Source: Colwellia sp. 12G3
Lineage (GTDB): Bacteria; Pseudomonadota; Gammaproteobacteria; Enterobacterales; Alteromonadaceae
Direction: 5' to 3'
NCBI RefSeq assembly: GCF_002836775.1
Contig: NZ_PJAQ01000068.1
Coordinates: 62,001-126,000 of the forward strand
DNA length: 64,000 bases
In this document: piece after piece, positions 54,352-61,572 of the stretch
How positions within the stretch are numbered: the stretch's first letter is position 1
How the letters are laid out: each line of letters starts with the position of its first letter
The notes under the pieces: model-generated
What the model saw: only the letters and a program-made list of their open reading frames with translations
What the model was told of the DNA's origin: nothing
The model's database searches: none
Made by a program: the position numbers and the translations under genes

Positions 54352-55941
54352 CTATGCGAAATAATCAGTCAAAAAATCATCAAAGTTAAGTTTGTCACCT
54401 GCTTCGATATCCGCTTGAGCTTGATGTGAGGCTGGTACACTCTGGTCAAAAAATTCTTGGTCATAAAACTGATAAGCACGTGTTTTAGCTTCGCGTTGAT
54501 ATTCACTTGCTTTATTCAAAGCAAAGCCCGATAAAGATTGTTCTTGAATAATAGAGAGCAGCTGCGCTGAAGGCGTTAAACTAGCGTCATTGATTTTAGC
54601 TTGTTCACGAACAATAGCTTCACTATAGTTACTCGTTTGGTATGCCTTATCTAATAGCTGTGCAACCTGCTTCATCTGTTCGAACAATTCATTGCCCCAC
54701 TCAGGAACTGATTTAAGTTTAACTTCACCAGAACAGTTCGCATCACTCAGCAATAACTCAGGATCTCGACCACGTAGGACCACTGCATCCATATTCTTTT
54801 CATGAAGTGCCTGGCGCGTACAATCAAACTCTTTGTTATCAATAAAAGCGCAAAAAGTGATAAATATATCTAAGAAATGAACTTGCTCAAGACTAATGCC
54901 GGTATCGACAAAAGGATTTACATCAAGCGCTCTTACTTCAATGTATTCAACACCGCGCTCTCCTAGGGCAACTGAGGGCTTTTCACCTGGTTTAGCTACT
55001 CGTTTAGGTCGAATAGGTGCATACAGCTCATTTTCAATTTGTAATACGTTATCGTTAAGCTGTTGGTATTGACCATTTACTTTGACACCAATACCAGAAA
55101 AAACCTTAGATTTTAATTTTATCGCTTGTTGTACACCATCAACATAATCTGCCAAATTATTATAACAAATTTTTAATGCTGCCTGCTCAGAGCTGGTATA
55201 ACCTAAATCACTCATACGTAAAGAGGTAGCATGCTCAAGGTAAAGAGCACCAAAAGGTGATTTTTTAAAGGGTAACTTATGATCTTTACCTTGTAAGAAA
55301 GATCCACAAATCGCTGGAGAACTACCGTATAAATAAGGAATTAACCAACAAAAGCGTTTGTAATTTCTTAAAATAGAAAAATACCGTTCAGAGATAAAAT
55401 CATCAAGAGGCAATGATTTTTCGCCTGATGATTGATGGAGTTTTTGCTGAATCTGCCAAAAATCTTGCGAGAATGAAAAATTAAAATGTATACCTGAGAT
55501 AACTTGCATCATCGAGCCATAGCGATTTTTCAAACCTTGACGATAAACTGTCTTCATTTTACCTATATTAGAGGGACCAAATTGCGCTAACGGTATCTTT
55601 TCAGCATCATCCACAAAGCATGGCATACTCATTGGCCACAACAATTCGCCTTCAATATTATCAAAGGTATATTTTTGAATATCTTGAAGTTGAGCAATGG
55701 CTTGCTCTGGTGAATGACTTACAGGGGTAATGAATTCAAGCAAGGTTTCTGAATAATCAGTTGTTATCTGTCCGTGAGTAAGCGCTGAACCAAGTTGGTA
55801 ATAATGACCATGCTCGGATAACTTTCCTTCTGGTAATATTCGCAATGCTTCTCGCTCTATACCGCGTCCAATACCTGCAACGGCAGCCAAATTTTCACTT
55901 TGGCTAAAAGCGCCAATATAATCGGTTAATGAAAGTGTCAA
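54352..55941 (-). CDS. gshA: Glutamate-cysteine ligase
   Basis: First step of glutathione synthesis: joins glutamate and cysteine with ATP, in the cytoplasm. 529 residues (E. coli 518). Signatures: GRGIEREALRILPEG, TTDYSETLLEFITP, WPMSMPC, YRQGLKNRYGSMMQVISGIHFNFSFS, YGSSPAICGSFL, ATSLRMSDLGYTSSEQ, IEVRALDVNPF. The start is TTG 55941 with AGGAAT upstream. No gshB gene is nearby. Identification is secure. Confidence 0.97.
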   Translation of the reverse strand: MTLSLTDYIGAFSQSENLAAVAGIGRGIEREALRILPEGKLSEHGHYYQLGSALTHGQITTDYSETLLEFITPVSHSPEQAIAQLQDIQKYTFDNIEGELLWPMSMPCFVDDAEKIPLAQFGPSNIGKMKTVYRQGLKNRYGSMMQVISGIHFNFSFSQDFWQIQQKLHQSSGEKSLPLDDFISERYFSILRNYKRFCWLIPYLYGSSPAICGSFLQGKDHKLPFKKSPFGALYLEHATSLRMSDLGYTSSEQAALKICYNNLADYVDGVQQAIKLKSKVFSGIGVKVNGQYQQLNDNVLQIENELYAPIRPKRVAKPGEKPSVALGERGVEYIEVRALDVNPFVDTGISLEQVHFLDIFITFCAFIDNKEFDCTRQALHEKNMDAVVLRGRDPELLLSDANCSGEVKLKSVPEWGNELFEQMKQVAQLLDKAYQTSNYSEAIVREQAKINDASLTPSAQLLSIIQEQSLSGFALNKASEYQREAKTRAYQFYDQEFFDQSVPASHQAQADIEAGDKLNFDDFLTDYFA

Positions 55942-56013
55942 AATAATTCCTATATATACTAATCAGCCGAACTCTTAGCTTAACTTAGTATTTAGCGAGT
56001 AAAGGTATAAAGC

Positions 56014-56054
56014 AAAAAGCCCCTTATAGATAACCATATAAATAAGGGGTTTTT
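56014..56054. terminator. Terminator of the M16 protease gene
   Basis: AAAAA(g)CCCCTTAT (56014-56027) pairs with ATAAGGGGTTTTT (56042-56054), one bulge. U-runs on both exits; 57 bases past the M16 stop. Confidence 0.85.
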
Positions 56055-56110
56055 AACGATTTTCAATGCTTTGTAAGGTAAATTCCGCTTTATTTTTTAT
56101 GCCGAATGAT

Positions 56111-58990
56111 TTACTTAGCTAATTCCAGTTCCACCACGTCGATATTAAGTGCTTTTAATTGTGGTCTTACTACTTGACCGTCACCAACGACAATCCATTG
56201 CATAGGTTTTGATAATTCTTTAGCTGCAATGGCATTTAACTGCTCTATAGTGATGTTGTTTATTATGTTGCTTTGCTCTTCACCATAATTAACAGGTAAA
56301 TTGAACTGCAATAACTGTCTTAAAAAACCACTTTTTTGACTTGGTGTTTCAAAACTTAAAGCTTCATTTTGTGAAATAGCTTGACGCATAAAGGTGACTT
56401 CATCTGCCGTTAAACCATTTTGCTGGTAGTTCTTCAGTTCAGCTTCAATCTCAACCATCGCATCATAAGTATGTTCTTTTTTGACACTAGCGCCGGCATT
56501 AAAACGACCTAAGGTTTTACCCGCAGAAAAGTAGCTTGATGCGCCATAGGTATAACCCTTATCTTCGCGTAAATTTAAATTGATACGGCTATTAAAAGCA
56601 CTACCTAGCGGGTAATTCATTAACGTCGCTTTGAAATGCTCACCTGTTGCATCATAAGTCATTGCTCTGCGAGATAGTTTAATCACTGATTGGCTAGCAT
56701 TAGGTAAATCAACAAAATAAAGCTTGTTTGGTGTAACCTCAGGGAATTTATACTCTCCGTTAATCTTATAATCGTTACCTTTCCATGCTTTTAATGGCCA
56801 TAATCTTTCAATAAAGTCTGCTTTATCAATATCACCAACCATCACTAAGCTCGCTTTAGCCGGAGAGAAGTATGTTTGATAAAAGTCTTCAATATCATCA
56901 AGAGTTATTGCTGATACAGTAGCAATAGTACCACTATCTGCTATACCAAAACGGTTGTTTTTACCGTAGGTAACTTGCTTTAACGCTTTACTAGCTAATG
57001 TGTTAGCATCTTTATTGCCTTGCTCTAAGCTTTGAATCAGCTGATTTTTAACTCTATCAAAATCATCTTGTGCAAATTCTGGCTTAAACATCATTTCATT
57101 CATTAAAGCTAAGGTAGCATCAAGATTTTTTACTAAGCTATTCACTTGAATGTAAGTATTACGTCCACCAGCGCCAATAGAAATATTACTACCAAGTAGC
57201 GCTAATTCATTCGATAGCTCTTCTTTACTATGAACAGTAGTACCTTCATTCATCAAACTTGCAGTTAAACTTGCTAACCCAGCTTTTTCTACAGAATCAA
57301 GTAACACACCACCATCAAGACTTAATAACAAACTTATAGTAGGAGTTTCACTATTTTTAGTGGCAATAATTTCAATGCCATTATCAAATTTTTCACGCCA
57401 TAGGCTTGGTACGGTAATTTGTGGATTAGCACCCGAGGTTGGCATCACACTACGATCAAAGCCACTCGCATTTTTCATAATTGGCGTATCAAGTTGTGCG
57501 AGTTTTGCTGGATTACTTACGTCAGGTAACGCAAAGTTATTTTCTTTGGCAATTAAGGCTTCTTGTCCCTGTGGTACTATCGATAAAATAGCAGCACCTT
57601 TACCTTGAATATATTGCTTAAAGACACGCATAACATCAGCTTCGGTCACTTTATTATAACGAGCAACTTGCTGCTCAGTGTAATTAGCATTACCTAACAT
57701 TGTCTGATAATGCGCTAAGTTAGATACTTTACCTGAGACACTTTGCAGACCATAAATAGTACCTGTTTCAATACCCACTTTAGTCTTTAATAAATCATCC
57801 GCATTAACACCGCGTTGTTCAAACTCAACTAAGGTGTCGTTGATTACTTGCTCTATTTTTGTTAAAGATAAACCTTGCTGTGGGTTTGGCAGCGCATAAA
57901 AGCTCATTTGACAGGCTAATTCTCGACAAGGGTGACTAGCACCAGCTTGCACGGCAACACCCGACTTAACAAGATTCTTATAAAGTAATGAAGTTGGGCC
58001 ATTACCCAAAATATTAGCCAGTACATCTAAGGCTGGCTCATCTTCATGCATACCATAAACGGTAGGGAAGCTAATATAAAGTAAAGGTAGGGAAACGTTG
58101 TCAGTAAATGAATAGTAACGATTATCTTCTAGGGTCACTGACGTTTTAGCCATGCTTTCTACAGCTGGTCCGGCATTTAATTTACCAAAATATTTATTAA
58201 CCCAAGCTAACGTTTGTGCTTCATCAATGTCACCACCTATAGTGACTACCGCATTATTTGGACCATACCAACGAGAAAAGAACTCTTTTAAATCAGTGAC
58301 TGTACCTCGGTCAAGATCTGACAAATAACCAATAACTGGCCATGAATAAGGATGTTCCCGTGGAAAAATCATTTGGCTAACGGTTTCATTTAATCGACCA
58401 TAAGGACGATTATCCACATTTTGTCCACGTTCATTTTTAACCGTAGCGCGTTGTATCTCAAACTTTTCAGGGGTGATAGCTTCTAATAAAAACCCCATGC
58501 GGTCAGACTCAAGCCACAACATTTTTTCTAACTGATTTTTAGGTACTGTTTCAAAGTAATTAGTACGATCTGAGTTGGTGGTACCGTTTAAATCTCCGCC
58601 ACTTTGGGTAACGACTTTAAAGTGCTGTTCATCGGCAACATTTTGAGAACCTTGAAACATCATATGTTCAAAGAAGTGAGCAAAACCGGACTTTCCTAAC
58701 TGCTCTCGGGCTGAGCCAACATGATAGGTAACATCAACATGTACTAAAGGGTCTGAATTATCTTGATGTAAAATTACCGTTAAACCATTGGCTAACTTAT
58801 ACTTTTTAAAAGGAATATTAAGTGTATCTTGCTGAGCGGTAACCGTTTCAACCAAACTTACCCCGATAGGTAATTGTGCTGTTTCTTGACTACTACAAGC
58901 AAACAATAATGCTGTAGTAGCGGCTATCGCTGTGATTCTAAATTTATTTATTAACTGTGTAGAAAAGCGGTTTTGAGGAGAGTATCGCAA
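56111..58990 (-). CDS. M16 family zinc protease, lipoprotein
   Basis: 959 residues with a lipoprotein signal (LLFACSS, Cys32), so membrane-anchored in the periplasm. Two M16 halves: the N-terminal one has the inverted zinc site HFFEH (105-109) and the third ligand Glu in VKNERGQNVDNRPYG (about 182); the C-terminal half (about 530-940) lacks HxxEH, as usual, and closes the chamber. Processes peptides. Start is TTG 58990 with AGGATG upstream. Members of this size resemble insulinase-type peptidases of marine gammaproteobacteria. Natural substrate unknown. Confidence 0.92.
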   Translation of the reverse strand: MRYSPQNRFSTQLINKFRITAIAATTALLFACSSQETAQLPIGVSLVETVTAQQDTLNIPFKKYKLANGLTVILHQDNSDPLVHVDVTYHVGSAREQLGKSGFAHFFEHMMFQGSQNVADEQHFKVVTQSGGDLNGTTNSDRTNYFETVPKNQLEKMLWLESDRMGFLLEAITPEKFEIQRATVKNERGQNVDNRPYGRLNETVSQMIFPREHPYSWPVIGYLSDLDRGTVTDLKEFFSRWYGPNNAVVTIGGDIDEAQTLAWVNKYFGKLNAGPAVESMAKTSVTLEDNRYYSFTDNVSLPLLYISFPTVYGMHEDEPALDVLANILGNGPTSLLYKNLVKSGVAVQAGASHPCRELACQMSFYALPNPQQGLSLTKIEQVINDTLVEFEQRGVNADDLLKTKVGIETGTIYGLQSVSGKVSNLAHYQTMLGNANYTEQQVARYNKVTEADVMRVFKQYIQGKGAAILSIVPQGQEALIAKENNFALPDVSNPAKLAQLDTPIMKNASGFDRSVMPTSGANPQITVPSLWREKFDNGIEIIATKNSETPTISLLLSLDGGVLLDSVEKAGLASLTASLMNEGTTVHSKEELSNELALLGSNISIGAGGRNTYIQVNSLVKNLDATLALMNEMMFKPEFAQDDFDRVKNQLIQSLEQGNKDANTLASKALKQVTYGKNNRFGIADSGTIATVSAITLDDIEDFYQTYFSPAKASLVMVGDIDKADFIERLWPLKAWKGNDYKINGEYKFPEVTPNKLYFVDLPNASQSVIKLSRRAMTYDATGEHFKATLMNYPLGSAFNSRINLNLREDKGYTYGASSYFSAGKTLGRFNAGASVKKEHTYDAMVEIEAELKNYQQNGLTADEVTFMRQAISQNEALSFETPSQKSGFLRQLLQFNLPVNYGEEQSNIINNITIEQLNAIAAKELSKPMQWIVVGDGQVVRPQLKALNIDVVELELAK

Positions 58991-59068
58991 AATAACATCC
59001 TGTAAAAAGAGTAAAAGGTAAAAGTTTGAATTATCATAGCAAACATAAAGACTACTCGGTTAATTAAA

Positions 59069-59821
59069 ATGTATAAAATTATTGCTGAACATCCTGATTT
59101 TATTGTTGTTGATAAAGCAGCAGGCGTAAACTTTCATGACGAAGGTGACATTGGCTCAGGGCTTTTTTCGCAGGTAAAGGACATGGTTAAGAGCCAGGTA
59201 AAGGGCATGGTAAAGAACCAAGTTAAGAGCCAAGATAAAAAGCAACCGCAAAACCAAGATGATAATGTAGAGCTATATCCGGTGCATCGCTTAGATAAAA
59301 TGACATCAGGTTTAGTCATTTTTGCCAAAACCTTAGCTTGCGCGCAAACTTTTGGCCAGCTATTTAAAGATCACGATATAGAAAAATATTACCTTGCCAT
59401 TAGCGATAAAAAACCAAGTAAAAAGCAGGGGCTAATTAAAGGTGACATGGGAAAAAGCCGTCGCGGTATGTTCAAGCTATTACGGACAATGGATAACCCT
59501 GCCATCACCCAATTTTTCTCATATAGCATTCCTAATAAACAGCGTTTATATCTGCTTAAACCTCATTCTGGTAAAACTCATCAATTACGTGTCGCACTTG
59601 CAAGTATAGGTGCGCCCATTGTTGGTGATCCCTTATATTACAGTACTTCACCAGCAGACCGAGGTTACTTACATGCATTTGCCCTACGATTTAGCTATTT
59701 AGGTGAAGCTTTCGAGTTTACCTCGCTACCAACAAAAGGTGAATTCTACTTAGACCCACAAGTGAATGAGCAATTATTGGCAATAAAAAAGCCTTGGCAG
59801 TTAAACTGGCCAAGGCTTTAA
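59069..59821 (+). CDS. RluA-family pseudouridine synthase with a 4-residue repeat insert
   Basis: 250 residues. Converts uridine to pseudouridine in rRNA or tRNA. The catalytic motif PVHRLDKMTSGLVIFAK has Asp76; other family blocks are KYYLAISDKKPSKKQG, LLKPHSGKTHQLRVALASIGAPIVGDPLYY. No S4 domain, as in RluA and TruC-like enzymes. Between the first strand and the catalytic motif (residues 36-63) is a low-complexity insert of VKxQ/VKxM tetrads absent from typical relatives. Target site is not determinable. Confidence 0.88.
   Translation: MYKIIAEHPDFIVVDKAAGVNFHDEGDIGSGLFSQVKDMVKSQVKGMVKNQVKSQDKKQPQNQDDNVELYPVHRLDKMTSGLVIFAKTLACAQTFGQLFKDHDIEKYYLAISDKKPSKKQGLIKGDMGKSRRGMFKLLRTMDNPAITQFFSYSIPNKQRLYLLKPHSGKTHQLRVALASIGAPIVGDPLYYSTSPADRGYLHAFALRFSYLGEAFEFTSLPTKGEFYLDPQVNEQLLAIKKPWQLNWPRL
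59174..59257 (+). repeat. 12-base coding tandem repeat inside the pseudouridine synthase gene
   Basis: Seven imperfect 12-base units coding VKDM-VKSQ-VKGM-VKNQ-VKSQ-DKKQ-PQNQ. Codon-level similarity (gtaaagggcatg, gttaagagccaa) suggests expansion by slippage. Confidence 0.85.
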
Positions 59822-59863
59822 TTAATAATATGTCTCGTCCTAAAAATTTAACTAAGAACTTTG

Positions 59864-59971
59864 CTTTACAGCGACATGTTTGATATTTAAGCAAGGCAGA
59901 GTATGTGACGTGTAGTCCCCTACACGAACATGCGATAACGTAGCTTAAATTTTAAACATGTGCTGCTAAAG
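59864..59971. repeat. MITE-like element overlapping the transporter gene end
   Basis: 108 bases. Inverted ends of 29 bases, 22 matching: left CTTTACAGCGACATGTTT... (59864-59892), right read inward CTTTAGCAGCACATGTTT... (59971-59943). The middle has hairpin GTGTAG-tccc-CTACAC. The right end includes the stop codon of the transporter gene (59966-59968). Confidence 0.7.
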
Positions 59972-61312
59972 GGAGTGCCAAAATACTAAGGCGATTGCTG
60001 TTGGGCAAACAAACTTAGTATACCAAGGCCAAATCTTCCAAAACAGGCTGTGTTCCGCATGTTCATTGCCTTGTTTAATCTCGGCTAAAATATCACTTCT
60101 ATGCCATATCCAACCAGCAAAGACACAACACAACATAGCAATGATTGGTTGACCATATTGCGTTGATAAAATAGCGATAAAATCTAGCATCCATTCTAAA
60201 TTAACAACAATAATAATACTCAACACTAAAATACCTAAACCTATAAAGGTTGTTGCCTTTTCTCGTGGTATATCATGACGTTCAACCGCAAAAGATACTG
60301 GCCCTTCAAGCATAGAGATAGAAGAGGTTAATGCTGCTATCGACATCAAAACAAAAAAGCCAAAAGCGACGAATAAACCGACAAATCCCATACCAGAGAA
60401 TAATGCGGGTAATACAGTAAAGACTAAATTTGAGCCTGAAATAAGGCTGCCATCTTCGGCAAATATGGCGACGCCTTGTGCTTGAGCAACATACATTGCA
60501 GGGATTATTAATAGCCCAGCTAAAAAGGCAATAGAGACATCAATCAGCGTTACTTGTGCGCCAAGTGTGACCAAATTCTCTTTTTTAGCAATATAAGAAC
60601 CGTAAATGATCATGACACTGGTACCCAATGACAAAGAGAAAAACGCTTGTCCTAAGGCACTTATCAAAAGGTCTGGCTCTAATATGCGAGAAATATCAGG
60701 ATTTAAATAGGCATTAAAACCTTCTCTTGCCCCATCCAGTGTAAAGACATAAATGATTAAGAGTATTAACAAACCTATTAACATAGGCATAAGACGTTTT
60801 GACCACTTTTCAATGCCCTGCTCAACACCTCGACGAATGATAAAAATGGTTAGCCCCATAAAGAGTGCCGTAAATAGGATGTTACGAATTAACGAGTGAT
60901 TTATCAACCAGTCAGCAACACCTGTTAACCCGCCAAGTCTTGCTAAAGGTTCAATAGCATAAGACATCATCCAGCCAGCAATTATGCCATAAAAGCTTAA
61001 AATGAGTGCTGCGCAAATAATACCGCCAAAGCCGACAACAAAACCAAAGCGCTTTTGCCAAGGATTACGGGCAATTTTTTGCATACTGCTAACGGCATTT
61101 GCCTGACCATATCGACCAATTAGCAACTCAGCCATAAAAGCGGGGTAAGCTAAACAAAATGCCAATACTAGGTAGACTAATACAAAAGCAGCACCACCAT
61201 TGCTTGCGGTTTGGGTTGGAAATCCCCAAATATTTCCCAAACCAACAGCCGAGCCGGCTGCTGCCATGATAAAACCGAAACGCGAACTAAAGCCGCCTCT
61301 TGAAACACCCAT
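59966..61312 (-). CDS. Sodium-dependent transporter (NSS/SNF family)
   Basis: 448 residues with about 11-12 membrane helices; imports amino acids or similar solutes with Na+. N-terminal GFIMAAAGSAVGLGNIWGFP contains the sodium/substrate loop; QAFFSLSLGTSVMIIYGSYI and AALTSSISMLEGPVS are helix 6/8 motifs. Fits the bacterial LeuT-like group with 11-12 helices. The stop codon is inside a MITE-like element, so the original C-terminus may have been changed slightly. Confidence 0.9.
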   Translation of the reverse strand: MGVSRGGFSSRFGFIMAAAGSAVGLGNIWGFPTQTASNGGAAFVLVYLVLAFCLAYPAFMAELLIGRYGQANAVSSMQKIARNPWQKRFGFVVGFGGIICAALILSFYGIIAGWMMSYAIEPLARLGGLTGVADWLINHSLIRNILFTALFMGLTIFIIRRGVEQGIEKWSKRLMPMLIGLLILLIIYVFTLDGAREGFNAYLNPDISRILEPDLLISALGQAFFSLSLGTSVMIIYGSYIAKKENLVTLGAQVTLIDVSIAFLAGLLIIPAMYVAQAQGVAIFAEDGSLISGSNLVFTVLPALFSGMGFVGLFVAFGFFVLMSIAALTSSISMLEGPVSFAVERHDIPREKATTFIGLGILVLSIIIVVNLEWMLDFIAILSTQYGQPIIAMLCCVFAGWIWHRSDILAEIKQGNEHAEHSLFWKIWPWYTKFVCPTAIALVFWHSL

Positions 61313-61479
61313 TTACTTCCTCACTTTCTTGCATTTTGTCTGAAAAATATCCGTTAAGTTTAGGTCGCCCTTATTTTCTCAAGGATAATATTATTTTTAT
61401 AATGACTCATATTTTTATGAGTGCCCTAATCTACGCAATTACGGCTAAGAAAAATAGAGTTAGGGGGTAAATAAAGAAA

Positions 61480-61525
61480 AAAGCCCCGTGTATCACTCTC
61501 TGTACAGAGTTTTACACAAGGCTTT
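61480..61525 (-). terminator. Terminator of the M1 aminopeptidase gene
   Basis: AAAGCC..GTGTA (61480-61492) pairs with TACAC..GGCTTT (61513-61524); an inner CTCTGTACAGAG palindrome extends it. U-rich on the minus exit. Confidence 0.65.
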
Positions 61526-61572
61526 ACACGTTTTAACACACTAATCCGTTAACTTTATCCGTAGATTACTTA

